Part shown: in pieces, positions 1-9,725 of the stretch
Layout: every line of letters starts with the position of its first letter
Position numbering within the stretch: position 1 is the first letter of the stretch
Made by a program: the position numbers and the translations under genes
Notes under the pieces: generated by a model
The model's input: only the letters and a program-made list of their open reading frames with translations
Databases searched by the model: none
Told to the model about the DNA's origin: nothing
From: a virus
Direction: 5' to 3' (one strand)
Length of the DNA stretch: 44,335 nt
IMG/VR virus record: IMGVR_UViG_3300030380_003009
Span: 1-44,335 of that record

Positions 1-3000
1 CTTCTTGTATCAAATCTTAAATATCCATTTGAAGCATCTACTCGTTTACCAAAAATAGCACCCAATGCTTGTCCTGTGTTCCAACCACTTGTTGTTGATT
101 GCCAATATATTCCTTGTCCTGAATTAGCAGAAGTTGAGTTAGCAGTAAGAAATAAATCTCCTGACATTAAATGTAGCTTTGTTGCAGGTGAATTAGTGCC
201 TATGCCGACATTTCCAGTTGTATGAGCAATACAAAATCTTACTGCATTGCTTTGACTTTGGTCTTCTATACCCCAAAAACTTGCAGGAATATTTGATAAA
301 GATGAACTTGCACCACCTACACCTGCATTCCAATAGTAAGAAGTTGCTCTACCATATCTTATAGTACCACCATTACTTGCATCGCCATCTATTCTTAAAG
401 AAACTCCATTTCCGTCTGCACCCTCAATGTGTAGCAAATTTGTCGGAGAAGTAGTTCCTATTCCCAATTCATTAGTGAAATAACTATCTCCATCTGCTCT
501 TAATCTAATCCTTGTTGCGTATGCTTGACTATTTGTAGGACTTGTAGGTTCATAAAGTTCTAACCAAGCATTGCTGCTTGCACCATATAAACTTGCAATA
601 GGCACATTACCACCTTGACCACCTCTTGTTATTGTAGTTCTTGAGCCCCATCTTCCACCATGTATTTCTAAATGGTCTCCTGATGTTAATAATGAACTAC
701 CACCACTTGTATCATCAAAATAGCTAATATTAATTGCTTCAACATTAGCATCATAAGATAATTGTCCTAATTCTAAAACTTTGCTTGATGAACTTGTACC
801 TCTAAATTTTGCTACACCATTGACATCTAACTTCTCTAATGGTGCATTATGTCCTATGGATACCTTGTCTGCACTTGCATCTGTAAAAAATAAGTTTTGG
901 TCTGAATCTCCTTCTACTCTAAAATCTATTGTAGAGTGTCCATCGTTATTAATTGTAACAGGTCCTGAATGTGAGAACATGATTTGATTTTTATTCAAAG
1001 TTCTATTATAAAGATACATCTGTGAAGTGTCGTGCTCTATGCTATATTTATGTGTACCATCTCTTGTAAATGTAACTGAACCATCATCAGTAGTATTAAT
1101 GTGTAAATCAGTACTTGGACTTGTCGTTCCTATACCAAGTCGTCCTGTTCCAGTAAGTCGCATTTGTTCACTACCTGCTGCATAAAATCTCATTACTTCT
1201 AAACTATCTTGAAAATAAATACCTTCTCCTGCATAGCCACCACTATTACCTACATGAAGTTTTGCTGCTAATGAAGAAGTTATACCAATACCAACTTTTA
1301 AATTTCCATCTACAATAAAACCAGTACCTACACCAGTCCTACCTATACCCACCATATCATTGCTACCAAAAGAACTACCAAATTGAATATAACCCATATC
1401 AGTAGCATCTATTTTTCTTCTTATTCTGTCTCTTGTAGTAGTCCAATCACTACCATTAGATATTCTTTCAGTAGAAAATATTAACTGATTTGCATTAGTT
1501 GATGAAGTTTCAAGTTTAACATTAGCTATGCTATCTCCTGCGGTAGTTCCAAGAATGTTAGTACCCATAGCATTATTACTATTACCACCATCTCCAATAT
1601 GTAATTTAGCTTCTGCGTCTGCTAATCTACTTAATGATAAACCAGTTGCACCTAAGTTAGCATAATAATTACTACCACCACTACTTGGTCTAAATCTATG
1701 TCTTGTGTTGTCATAGTAATTTGATGCATCAGATTGACCTAAATAAATACCAGGTACAGCATTTGGTTTTAGTATAGTAGTATAACTACCATCTATGCTC
1801 ATCATAGTTAAACCATTTTTTCTTAAATTTCCAGTAAGGTTAATATCTCCTGTGACATCAAACTTATATGCAGGATTATTTTTACCAATACCAACCCTAT
1901 TATTGCCACCATCAGTAAATAATAAATTAGCATCACTTGAACTTTCTACTCTAAAATCTATATCTTTACCTAGTTCATTAATAGTTACAAATGAATTATT
2001 TATTTCAAATGCATCTGTAGCAGCACTATAAAATTTTACACCTCTACCAGTAGGGCTCGTGCCATTTATTTCTTCCCCCGTATGAGTTGGACTTGATTCT
2101 TGTGTAAGTGGGTCTTCAATCCCCCAATAAGGATTATATTTATCACGTGTAAATGTTACGTGCATATTTTGAGGATTGCTGGATAGACCTGAACTAATAA
2201 CAAAATATGCTTGTAATTCTGTTGTACTTGAAGTTCTTATAAGTCTTACTTTTGTAATATTATTTGTTTGATTGCTTACGTTACATCTAAGTAAATTACC
2301 ACTCCAATCTACTTGAAAGTCACAAGTAAATGTAGCAGGAGTAGCATTTCCTCCAGTAAAACTAATACGTATAATACCACCACCTCGTGCGGCAGTATGA
2401 GCACCACTTGCTATTGTATACCAACCTGTTACTGTAGGGCTTGTAACACCTGCAAAATCTGTAACTAATACACTTCCTGTCAAATCTGTACCAGAGCCAT
2501 TAGCAATATTTATTGGAATCTTAGAAGAATTTATAATAGTAGTTCCATCCATCTGATAGGAACCCTGTGTGTTAATATTTCCTGATGTACTTATTGAACC
2601 AGAAAGACTGCCAAAACTTAAAGCTCCACTAACGCTTAAAGCTCCAGTAACACTTACGCCTGTATTAGTAGTTTCTAATTTATTACTACCATTGTAATAA
2701 ATTAATGCACCTCCATTTGCATTAAATCTAATAGCATTTTCAAATGCATTACCAACAGGATTGTGATGTCTAATCTGTAAATAGTTACTACCTTCTAAAG
2801 TTTCTACATCTATATTTTTATTACCATTACCAGTAAAGTCTAACTCACTTTGTAATTTTACTGCACCACTAAAAGTTGCATCTCCTGCTGATGATATTGT
2901 AAATCTATCATTAGTTCCTACCGAAGTATTATCAGAAATTTTAAAAGAATTAGCACTATCATCTATACCTATTGAAAAAGACTTATTACCAACATCTCTA

Positions 3001-4163
3001 AATGATATTTGTGGGTCGCCACCTCCTGCATGAATATTAACTTCTGCATAAGGTGAAGATAGTCCAATATCTCTTACAAATCTTGCTATACTTGCACCTC
3101 CACCACCTCCAGTAACTTTAAAAGCATGGTCATTACTATCTTGATTGACATGTAAAGGTGTTTCAGGTGAGGAAGTTCCTATGCCTAATCGTCCTAAATA
3201 ATCTAATCTCATCACTTCTCTTAAACCTGGGTCTGATTGTTTAAAAGTAGAAAATACTAAATCATTCCATGCACCATTTGAAGTACTAGTATGAGTTGCA
3301 ATAGATGCACCTACATTTCCTGTGTTATTAACTGAAGTATCATTAGAACCAAATTCTAATCTTGCATTTATTTCACCAGATGAAGTTACAACATTTTTAC
3401 CACCTTCTATCTTCAAAACTCCAGTAACAGTATCTGCAGCTTGTACATGTAATAATGCCTCAGGTGCCGCACTACCAATTCCAACTTTTCCACCATATGG
3501 CTGTAAATGTAATTCTCCATCGTTAGCACCATTCCAAGTTTGCCATTGATATTCACCAGTAGCTATTCTTCTCATATAAGACATATCATTAGTGCCGCTA
3601 CCAATGTTTAAACCTGCACCTTGAATACTTAATCTAGGTGTACCACCTGTAGTATATGCTGACGTACCTCCAAGTACTAATGGAGTTGCTCCTTGTTTAA
3701 AATAGCTAGTACCATCTGCGTGCATAAGAATTTCACCAGCAATGTGCACTTCTGTAGTTTTCCAACTACTTCCATCTGCAACTACTCTTACTTCTGCTCC
3801 ACCAGTTGACGGCACTTTAAATAGTAAATCACCACCACTATCTTGTTGAAACTCCCAATTATAAGTTCCAAAAGTAGAATTGTCTAATCTTAATTGAGCA
3901 TCAGTTAATTCTAAAAATGAATTATTAAAAGTAAGTTTACTTTCAGAATTTATACCACCAGAACCATCATCGGTAAGTAATTGATTGTTAGAACCAGATG
4001 TGCCTGCACCACCAATAGCTGTTAAAGAACTAGCCGCAGTAGAACCATCACCAATATATAGTTCGTTAGTATCACTTTTATATATTAACTCACCTGCAGC
4101 TGGTGTTCCAGCGTTCGAGAGGTTACTACCTCTTCTTATCTGTAGGATATTCTTAGTTGCCAT
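1..4163 (-). CDS. Large tail fibre / receptor-binding protein, C-terminus outside window
   Basis: An open minus-strand frame runs from an ATG at 4161-4163 to the left edge (about 1,387 codons seen, no stop), so the protein is 3'-truncated by the window. Residues about 5-40 hold an IQxRRG...GELxYxxDTxxLYIGDG pattern, like the N-terminal domain of phage fibre and major-tropism-determinant-type proteins. The rest is low-complexity, rich in G, S, T and N. It repeats the motif [LV]GIGTxSPxxxLHV many times, typical of long trimeric beta-helical fibres that often end in a self-cleaving S74 chaperone domain; that end is not visible here. Likely role: host recognition at the tail tip. It lies 8 bp after the next fibre gene in the same operon. 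Confidence 0.85.
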   Translation of the reverse strand, partial: MATKNILQIRRGSNLSNAGTPAAGELIYKSDTNELYIGDGSTAASSLTAIGGAGTSGSNNQLLTDDGSGGINSESKLTFNNSFLELTDAQLRLDNSTFGTYNWEFQQDSGGDLLFKVPSTGGAEVRVVADGSSWKTTEVHIAGEILMHADGTSYFKQGATPLVLGGTSAYTTGGTPRLSIQGAGLNIGSGTNDMSYMRRIATGEYQWQTWNGANDGELHLQPYGGKVGIGSAAPEALLHVQAADTVTGVLKIEGGKNVVTSSGEINARLEFGSNDTSVNNTGNVGASIATHTSTSNGAWNDLVFSTFKQSDPGLREVMRLDYLGRLGIGTSSPETPLHVNQDSNDHAFKVTGGGGGASIARFVRDIGLSSPYAEVNIHAGGGDPQISFRDVGNKSFSIGIDDSANSFKISDNTSVGTNDRFTISSAGDATFSGAVKLQSELDFTGNGNKNIDVETLEGSNYLQIRHHNPVGNAFENAIRFNANGGALIYYNGSNKLETTNTGVSVTGALSVSGALSFGSLSGSISTSGNINTQGSYQMDGTTIINSSKIPINIANGSGTDLTGSVLVTDFAGVTSPTVTGWYTIASGAHTAARGGGIIRISFTGGNATPATFTCDFQVDWSGNLLRCNVSNQTNNITKVRLIRTSSTTELQAYFVISSGLSSNPQNMHVTFTRDKYNPYWGIEDPLTQESSPTHTGEEINGTSPTGRGVKFYSAATDAFEINNSFVTINELGKDIDFRVESSSDANLLFTDGGNNRVGIGKNNPAYKFDVTGDINLTGNLRKNGLTMMSIDGSYTTILKPNAVPGIYLGQSDASNYYDNTRHRFRPSSGGSNYYANLGATGLSLSRLADAEAKLHIGDGGNSNNAMGTNILGTTAGDSIANVKLETSSTNANQLIFSTERISNGSDWTTTRDRIRRKIDATDMGYIQFGSSFGSNDMVGIGRTGVGTGFIVDGNLKVGIGITSSLAAKLHVGNSGGYAGEGIYFQDSLEVMRFYAAGSEQMRLTGTGRLGIGTTSPSTDLHINTTDDGSVTFTRDGTHKYSIEHDTSQMYLYNRTLNKNQIMFSHSGPVTINNDGHSTIDFRVEGDSDQNLFFTDASADKVSIGHNAPLEKLDVNGVAKFRGTSSSSKVLELGQLSYDANVEAINISYFDDTSGGSSLLTSGDHLEIHGGRWGSRTTITRGGQGGNVPIASLYGASSNAWLELYEPTSPTNSQAYATRIRLRADGDSYFTNELGIGTTSPTNLLHIEGADGNGVSLRIDGDASNGGTIRYGRATSYYWNAGVGGASSSLSNIPASFWGIEDQSQSNAVRFCIAHTTGNVGIGTNSPATKLHLMSGDLFLTANSTSANSGQGIYWQSTTSGWNTGQALGAIFGKRVDASNGYLRFDTR

Positions 4164-4171
4164 TTATTGAC

Positions 4172-5419
4172 CTAAAATGTACCGCAATCTATTTTATAAT
4201 TTACGATAGTATTTGTAAAGCCAGATAATCCCTCTAAGTTGGCTTGAAGTGTTCCAGTTCTACTGTTGGTACTACCCATAGTTGCAATAGCACCTGGTGT
4301 AGAAGAAGGTTCAGTAAGCAATTCTTTAAAAAGTATCCATTTATCTTGACTTGCATCCCTACCTAATCCAGTAAAAGCAAAAGAATCAGTAGCACTTGAG
4401 TTTGTATCATAAGCAGTATAAATACCAACATCTACTGTATCTTCAGTACCAGCAGCTTGAATACCTTTATTTAATTCAATAAAAGTATCTTCTACTTCTA
4501 AAGTTGAAACGCTTAATGTTGTAGTGTCTCCAGCTACTGTAAGATTACCATCTACAGTTAAATTTTGTGCAATAGTAATACTATCAGCTAATTTATCTCC
4601 AGTTACTGCATTATTTGCAATCATTGCAGTTTGAACGGCATTTGCAGCAATATGGTCATTTGTTATTTGGTCATCTCCAATTTTATCACTTGTAACTGCA
4701 TCAGGACCAAGTGCAGCTGTATTGACTGCTCCTGGTCTAAATTTATCAGATGTTACAGCACCTGTAGTAGAACTTGTTGAATTTTGTAAAAGCCCAGCTA
4801 CGACAGCTTGTAAACCAATTTTATCTGAAGTTACTGCTCTGTTTGCAATATGTTCTTCATCAATACCACCAGCTGCGAGATGCTGACTATCAACTGCATC
4901 GTTAGCTATTTGATTAGTTCCAACACCCGAGTCTTTAATTTGTAATGCATCTGAACTAATTTCTATAGTAGAGTCATCTACTCCTACAGATAATGTTGCC
5001 CCAGATACTCCTAATCCAGCACCACCTAATTTTGTTGCTAAATTACCTAAAGTTGCTTTTCTGTTTGTTCCACCAGCACCATCATCTATAATAATTAAAT
5101 CTGCTGCAGCTACAGCTCCTCCTGATACAGCAGTTGCACCATCTATATCCAAAGCTGAGATTGATACTTTGTTAGCTGTACTTATTGTGCTCAATTTGCT
5201 GTCAGCAATGCTACCTGCTAATTGTGCATTTGTAATTCCACTTAGTACTTTTGTAATATCTGTTGTAGTTCCAGAATTGTTACCAAAATATATTTTACCT
5301 TCACCTCCATTTTGTGCAAAATTAATTGCTAACTCTCCTGCTACCAACGCAGCTACACCGTTTATTCCAGGTGTGTTTGATGCATTGTTTGACCTTTTTA
5401 TTTGTATTCTATTTGACAT
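4172..5419 (-). CDS. Tail fibre-like structural protein
   Basis: 415 residues. The start (RIQIKRSNN...GELAINF...GKIYFGNNSG, residues about 4-50) resembles the start of the neighbouring large fibre, so the two may dock on the same tail site or be paralogues. The middle (about 170-280) repeats NAVTSDKI / NAVTGDKL-type units, as in fibre shaft repeats. The C-terminal part (about 290-415) looks globular, with an LEVEDTFIELNKG-type segment seen in marine phage fibre proteins. The ATG overlaps the stop of the upstream small gene (TAATG), so translation is probably coupled. Role as a fibre or fibre adaptor is inferred. Confidence 0.75.
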   Translation of the reverse strand: MSNRIQIKRSNNASNTPGINGVAALVAGELAINFAQNGGEGKIYFGNNSGTTTDITKVLSGITNAQLAGSIADSKLSTISTANKVSISALDIDGATAVSGGAVAAADLIIIDDGAGGTNRKATLGNLATKLGGAGLGVSGATLSVGVDDSTIEISSDALQIKDSGVGTNQIANDAVDSQHLAAGGIDEEHIANRAVTSDKIGLQAVVAGLLQNSTSSTTGAVTSDKFRPGAVNTAALGPDAVTSDKIGDDQITNDHIAANAVQTAMIANNAVTGDKLADSITIAQNLTVDGNLTVAGDTTTLSVSTLEVEDTFIELNKGIQAAGTEDTVDVGIYTAYDTNSSATDSFAFTGLGRDASQDKWILFKELLTEPSSTPGAIATMGSTNSRTGTLQANLEGLSGFTNTIVNYKIDCGTF

Positions 5420-5667
5420 TAGAATTGTCCCCCTGTTATAGTTTCACCCTCTAGTATAACTGCATCAGCCACACTAATTGTTGTTTGTCCATTTGATTCA
5501 ACAGTTTGTATTCCTGTTCCTGCTTGAATATCTGAACTAAAGTTATCTGCTTCTGTAATTGTTACATCTGCAGTTCCATTATCTACTTTTAATTTGTTAT
5601 CATCATAAAAAACAATTTTTTTATACACATCTTTAATCTTATTAGGACTTGTTAAGCTTCCACCCAT
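5419..5667 (-). CDS. Small tail-fibre-associated protein
   Basis: 82 residues, beta-rich in appearance (DVTITEADNFSSD, GQTTISVADAV), with no cysteines and no membrane segment. It overlaps the next fibre gene at TAATG and has the AGGAGATAAC ribosome site in front. The composition resembles a short fibre shaft or connector piece. I do not recognise a family; the assignment rests on position between fibre and connector genes. Confidence 0.6.
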   Translation of the reverse strand: MGGSLTSPNKIKDVYKKIVFYDDNKLKVDNGTADVTITEADNFSSDIQAGTGIQTVESNGQTTISVADAVILEGETITGGQF

Positions 5668-5676
5668 TGTTATCTC

Positions 5677-5979
5677 CTATGTATTTTTAATTCTATCTTC
5701 ATAACCGCTTACTGGCTTAGCAGGATTAGCAATGTCAGTATATATATTACTGCTTGCCAACCCAATATCTGTATAAGATATATTAGCTTTATCCTTATCT
5801 GTAGTACTAACATCCAAAGCAATCTGTATATCTGTAGTAGATATATCAGACACAATGGACAAATCAATAAAATTTTCATTTATATTATCATTAAAATGTT
5901 GAATTAATTCACTAAAACTTAAATTGTGTTCATCGAATGAAGTTAATCCAAACTCCCCTCTTCTCCATGTATTAGCCAT
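5677..5979 (-). CDS. Hypothetical virion-region protein
   Basis: 100 residues, acidic and soluble, starting MANTWRRGEFG. The middle holds a repeated [DS]xSTTD motif (SDISTTDIQ, LDVSTTDKDKA). Its start codon overlaps the stop of the upstream 147-residue gene by one base, so the two are translationally linked. It sits between connector-like and fibre genes, so a tail or neck role is likely, but no family is recognised. Confidence 0.6.
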   Translation of the reverse strand: MANTWRRGEFGLTSFDEHNLSFSELIQHFNDNINENFIDLSIVSDISTTDIQIALDVSTTDKDKANISYTDIGLASSNIYTDIANPAKPVSGYEDRIKNT

Positions 5980-6422
5980 TAATAACTGGACTGCCTTACG
6001 TGTCTCATTCCACTTATTCTATTTCTATTTTTAAAGGTTTTACCCTCTTTAATACCTTTTTCAAATTTTTGATTAAAGTATCCAGCCATCTGTATCATTT
6101 CTGGTTTTTGTTCATACCCAAGCTGTATAGCTTTATCTACTAAATATTGATGAAATTGTTCTGGTAATTCACTTGGTTCATCCATTACACTCGTTAAATT
6201 CGTAGTATCACTAACTGTGCCATTTAATGCAATCTGTCTACCAAAATGGTCTGCTTTTTTGTGATAAAATAATGTTACTGTTAATGCAGATGTTAAACTT
6301 GTAAATCTATTTGCCTCGCTAGCTAAAGGGTCGTATAACGCTAATCCTATTGAATCTCTTTCAATCCAATAAACATTTTCTTTTACAGAACGATTATATA
6401 CTCTTGAATAATTATTTGCCAT
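5979..6422 (-). CDS. Putative head-tail connector / neck protein
   Basis: 147 residues, no membrane segment. The N-terminal half (YWIERDSIGLALYDP..., SALTVTLFYHKKADHF) looks beta-rich; the C-terminal part (about 85-147) is helical and basic, ending in GMRHVRQSSY. It overlaps the upstream adaptor-like gene at ATAATG and lies between capsid and fibre genes, where podoviruses keep head completion proteins. Function is inferred from synteny only. Confidence 0.55.
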   Translation of the reverse strand: MANNYSRVYNRSVKENVYWIERDSIGLALYDPLASEANRFTSLTSALTVTLFYHKKADHFGRQIALNGTVSDTTNLTSVMDEPSELPEQFHQYLVDKAIQLGYEQKPEMIQMAGYFNQKFEKGIKEGKTFKNRNRISGMRHVRQSSY

Positions 6423-6700
6423 TATATTATATCCCTATACTTTGGTCTACCTTGTAAACGTTTAATGCTAACATCATTACCATCTTCATCTCTAAGGTCT
6501 ACTGATTTAATTTCTAATATACCATCTTTTAATCCATAATATCTTTGTCCAGCTACTGTTGTAAACTGAGTAGCTTCATCAAGTATTAATGTACGTTGAC
6601 AAAACTCATCAGATGCTTGATTTAACATTTCAATAATTTCTACATTACCAAGTTCTGGATGATGTTTTTTTACCATATCTATCATTTTTTGTAACTTCAT
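6422..6700 (-). CDS. Putative head-tail adaptor protein
   Basis: 92 residues. The pattern is a helical N-terminus (MIDMVKKHHPELGNVEIIEMLNQA-like, with D/E-rich helices), then TTVAGQRYYGLKDGILEIKSVDL. That AGQ-x-YY-L-x3-[IL]-x-[IV]xxV motif is common in phage adaptor proteins of the P22 gp4 / HK97 gp6-like group, where helices are followed by a beta-ribbon that contacts the portal. It starts one base after the upstream connector gene and overlaps the next one. Good fit to a head-tail adaptor, but the family match was made by eye. Confidence 0.6.
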   Translation of the reverse strand: MKLQKMIDMVKKHHPELGNVEIIEMLNQASDEFCQRTLILDEATQFTTVAGQRYYGLKDGILEIKSVDLRDEDGNDVSIKRLQGRPKYRDII

Positions 6701-6701
6701 A

Positions 6702-7514
6702 TTATGCTCCTACGTATGGTTCTAAAAATGCAGCTAACGATTGACTAACCTTTACATACTGTGATTCATACCACTGGTATTGTGATTGGTCTCCAGTTAG
6801 TTCCATTTGATAATTTTGTAAATAACTATTTATTTTTGATAAATATGCAGATGCTAGTTCGACATCTTCATCTTGTATATAATCACCAACAATATTAAAC
6901 CATTTAGTAATATCTACTCTATCAGCCTCTGTATCAACGCTAGCAGTACCTGCAATAGTAGTTAGATTTGTATCTGTTGGTTTTCCTATAGCATTCATTT
7001 TAGTTAACAATACCATGCTTGCAGCATACAATGTAACACCCAATGATAGTTCTGGAAGCAGTCCTGTTAAATCACTATAATCGTCAGTTAGAGTAAATGT
7101 AGTATCTGGTGTTACACTTCCAACTTTACCAAGCTGTGCATCAAGAGGAGCAGGTATAATAGTTAAGTCATTGTTTTTAATATAATAAACAGGGCTAGTT
7201 ATAGTTGCTCTATGTAAACTATCTGGGTCACTATATGCTCCTGCCATAGAAGATTCTCCTTCAGTACAAGGTCTATCAATAACACCATCGTTTCTTAAAA
7301 CGTAGTCTAATGACATTACGTTTGTTAGTGTCAATGTTGGTGATGCAGTATTCAAGTCTGTATTAGCTGACAATCTTTCTCCCATTTCAGGGTTAGTCAA
7401 CACTATAGAATAAATATATCTTACACCATCTTTTGCAAACTGCAATGCTTGTGCAGTAATGTCTGGAGTATCTATGTCACCAGTGTATGCTTCTATTTCT
7501 GTTTTAATACTCAT
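6702..7514 (-). CDS. Putative head-tail connector / virion structural protein
   Basis: 270 residues, acidic, starting MSIKTEIEAYTGDIDTPD. The N-terminal third fits a pattern seen in connector-type proteins of marine phages: predicted helix (QALQFAKDGVRYIYSIVL), beta segments, and a later TLYAASMVLLTKMNAIG helix. The C-terminus is a long helix with KINSYLQNYQMELTGDQSQ followed by YQWYESQYVKVSQSLAAFLEPYV. It is probably a tail-completion or neck component. No catalytic motif is seen. Confidence 0.55.
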   Translation of the reverse strand: MSIKTEIEAYTGDIDTPDITAQALQFAKDGVRYIYSIVLTNPEMGERLSANTDLNTASPTLTLTNVMSLDYVLRNDGVIDRPCTEGESSMAGAYSDPDSLHRATITSPVYYIKNNDLTIIPAPLDAQLGKVGSVTPDTTFTLTDDYSDLTGLLPELSLGVTLYAASMVLLTKMNAIGKPTDTNLTTIAGTASVDTEADRVDITKWFNIVGDYIQDEDVELASAYLSKINSYLQNYQMELTGDQSQYQWYESQYVKVSQSLAAFLEPYVGA

Positions 7515-7522
7515 TTACTTTC

Positions 7523-7861
7523 CTATTTTTTATTTTTTTTACCTAAAAGATATCCTGCTCCACCTGATACTAAAGCTGCTTTTACACCCTCTTTAGCTGC
7601 TTGAGCTTTACCAAATTTAACACCCATTGATATACCTCTAGACATTTCACCTGATGGTTTTAATCGCATCATACTTTCTGTAAGACCATCTCTTACAGTA
7701 GAATTATTTGTACTTTGTTGTGCGTAATTACGTGCAGTTTTTGCACGTGATACAAGTTCTTTTCCAGTTTCTATTGCTTTTTTCTTTAATCTTTTACCTG
7801 CAGGTGATTTCATAAATGCTTTTCCTGCTACTCTAGCTCCCGCTACTAATGGTCCGCCCAT
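7523..7861 (-). CDS. Small basic virion-region protein
   Basis: 112 residues, strongly basic (GKRLKKKAIETGKELVSRAKTARN) with a Gly/Ala-rich C-terminal end (LVSGGAGYLLGKKNKK) that could be a weak membrane or amphipathic segment. It has a close ribosome site and follows a similar small basic gene after 12 bp. The pair may bind DNA in the head or be ejected with it; this is inference from charge and position. Confidence 0.5.
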   Translation of the reverse strand: MGGPLVAGARVAGKAFMKSPAGKRLKKKAIETGKELVSRAKTARNYAQQSTNNSTVRDGLTESMMRLKPSGEMSRGISMGVKFGKAQAAKEGVKAALVSGGAGYLLGKKNKK

Positions 7862-7873
7862 AATATTCTCCTT

Positions 7874-8188
7874 TTATTTAATACCCATTTTTTTATGTAA
7901 TCTTTTAAAACCTAAATTGTTTTTTAAAGCTTTTGCTTTTTGTAAACCTCTATTAAGTGCATTAGGAGCACCTACATTTAATTTTGTACCAGGATTTCCT
8001 CCTAAAGTATAATTATCTATTGCACCTTCATATCTATCAATAATTTTTTTTGTTCTTTTTATAGCTCTATCAACAGGGCCAGTATTTATATTGTTGGTAC
8101 TATTAGCTCTAGTCTTAATTTTTTTAGCAAGTTTTTTACCACCTTTAAGTGCTGTTTTTACTCCTAATTTTAATAATGGATTTGCCAT
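7874..8188 (-). CDS. Small basic virion-region protein
   Basis: 104 residues, Lys/Arg-rich at both ends (KTALKGGKKLAKKIKTRA, KALKNNLGFKRLHKKMG) with an NxxGP-type middle. It is preceded by AAAGGGG at its ribosome site and follows the hairpin after the capsid gene. A head-internal or DNA-binding role is possible. No known family is recognised. Confidence 0.5.
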   Translation of the reverse strand: MANPLLKLGVKTALKGGKKLAKKIKTRANSTNNINTGPVDRAIKRTKKIIDRYEGAIDNYTLGGNPGTKLNVGAPNALNRGLQKAKALKNNLGFKRLHKKMGIK

Positions 8189-8218
8189 TGTTTTCCCCTT
8201 TTTAATTTAAAATTATTT

Positions 8219-8242
8219 GGGGGAGTATATTGCAACTCCCCC
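8219..8242 (-). terminator. Strong hairpin after the major capsid gene
   Basis: GGGGGAGT (8219-8226) and ACTCCCCC (8235-8242) form a perfect 8-bp stem with an 8-base loop, 12 bp past the capsid stop on the minus strand. No clean T-run follows (AAATAATTTT), so it may be a leaky terminator or an mRNA 3' stabiliser rather than a full intrinsic terminator. Such hairpins often set high capsid expression against lower downstream expression. The same 8-mer recurs at the divergent control region. Confidence 0.7.
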
Positions 8243-8253
8243 GTATTCAACTA

Positions 8254-9708
8254 TTAGCTAAATTTCAAAATAGCGTGTGTTTCTGGAAGTTGAATTTCAA
8301 GACCTGCTTCTGTAAGAATCATGTCTTTTCTTCCGTCTACATCGTTGTTCTGAATGTTAGTAATAATTTGAGTATCTCTTGACTCACCATTACCAGCTAG
8401 TGGTCTGTAAGCTACGTTGTTTAAGTCAACAACAATAGCGTGGTTTGCCCAAGGACCTCTTAATAGTGGTTCCATAACAAAGTTAAGAGTACCATATAAG
8501 GTATCTACTTGTGTTACATTAACACCATTAAACAGTGATTGTCCCTTGTCTAAAGAAACACCATATGGTGCAGATGTTGGTACACCTGTTGCAGATGTTC
8601 CAACTCCTGATGCCATAGTATTTCCTAAGAAAGAACTACCACCTAATTTGTTAAGCCAGTTCATGATAGAACGTGAAGCAAGTACCATTTTACTGCCACC
8701 TGCACCAGATTCTGCATCAAAAATATCTGACATAGCATCTACGAAGTCATCATACCCTGATGAAGCGTAAGTAAAGGTTTTAACCTTTCCGTATACTTCA
8801 GTGTAAGGTAAAATACCCCATGTTTTTCTTTGTTGTGCTGTTGAAGTTTCATCTACTTCACCATAACCGAATAATAAAGCATTTTCAATGTCCATCTTAT
8901 GTTCCATAAGTTTCTCTTGATATACTCTCATGTATTCGTTAGCGTCACCTCTGTAGCGTGTAGCTAAAGAAGTTCCTGAGAATAGAGGTACTGCAGTTTT
9001 AAAAATCTGACAGTATCCTTCTCTTGAGTAAAACTCATCTCTCCAGCCATCAGGTGCTGTGTCGCCTTCTGACCATGCTGAACCAATTACTTGGCCCTTT
9101 GAGTTATCAGCGTGTACGATTTTGTCTCCACTAACTAGTGCAGTAACATCTAATGCTCCGTTTTCAACACCTAGTTCGATAGCTTTAACAAATTCAGCTG
9201 ATAAACTTGTATCTGCTGTGTTTTGAGTTAAGTCTGTTACTCTATAGTACACTATAAGGCTTTTATCAGAACTTGCTCCAGCGTTTGCATCTAATTGCCC
9301 TTCGATTGCAATCATCTGTCCTGCTGTTAAATATTCTGCCTTATAGGGTCCTCCTGCTTTTCTTCCATAAATATCATAGTCAACATCGATTTTGTCAGTA
9401 GCTTTTGCTAAATCAAAAGTCTCTTGAGTAGAACTTCCATTTGAAGTATGGGTAATTGGCCCATCAACAAAGAAGTTTCTACGTTGCCATTGATGTCTTT
9501 TTTCTAAGAATTTAAATACAGGGTCATCTGTAGGTTTCTTAGCAATTTTAGATAAATATGCGAAGAAAGGCGAAGCAGCTGGATTTAATTCCGCTACTCT
9601 TTCACCGAAATTGAATACTCTTCTTGCATCATTAATAGAAACCTGTCCCGATAGGGCTGCGCTTCCACCAATGCTACCTGAAAATATTCCATTTGTATCT
9701 TGTGCCAT
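8254..9708 (-). CDS. Major capsid protein
   Basis: 484 residues. It sits straight after the scaffold-like gene and portal, in the usual place for the shell protein, and is followed by a strong hairpin. The N-terminus (about 25-75: NDARRVFNFGERVAELNPAA, FAYLSKIAKKPTDDPVFKFL) matches a pattern I associate with HK97-fold capsid proteins of marine phages. A long insertion and a C-terminal domain with FNGVNVTQVDTLYGTLNFVMEP and ANHAIVVDLNNVAYRPL are typical of the N4 gp56/SU10-like capsid group. Exact Pfam family is uncertain; the shell role is well supported by synteny. Confidence 0.85.
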   Translation of the reverse strand: MAQDTNGIFSGSIGGSAALSGQVSINDARRVFNFGERVAELNPAASPFFAYLSKIAKKPTDDPVFKFLEKRHQWQRRNFFVDGPITHTSNGSSTQETFDLAKATDKIDVDYDIYGRKAGGPYKAEYLTAGQMIAIEGQLDANAGASSDKSLIVYYRVTDLTQNTADTSLSAEFVKAIELGVENGALDVTALVSGDKIVHADNSKGQVIGSAWSEGDTAPDGWRDEFYSREGYCQIFKTAVPLFSGTSLATRYRGDANEYMRVYQEKLMEHKMDIENALLFGYGEVDETSTAQQRKTWGILPYTEVYGKVKTFTYASSGYDDFVDAMSDIFDAESGAGGSKMVLASRSIMNWLNKLGGSSFLGNTMASGVGTSATGVPTSAPYGVSLDKGQSLFNGVNVTQVDTLYGTLNFVMEPLLRGPWANHAIVVDLNNVAYRPLAGNGESRDTQIITNIQNNDVDGRKDMILTEAGLEIQLPETHAILKFS

Positions 9709-9725
9709 TTTGCCTTCTCCTTAAA

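Noticed and set aside
1-5419. Diversity-generating retroelement at the fibre genes
   Set aside because: The N-terminus recalls major-tropism-determinant-type proteins, but no reverse transcriptase or template/variable repeat pair is visible in the window.
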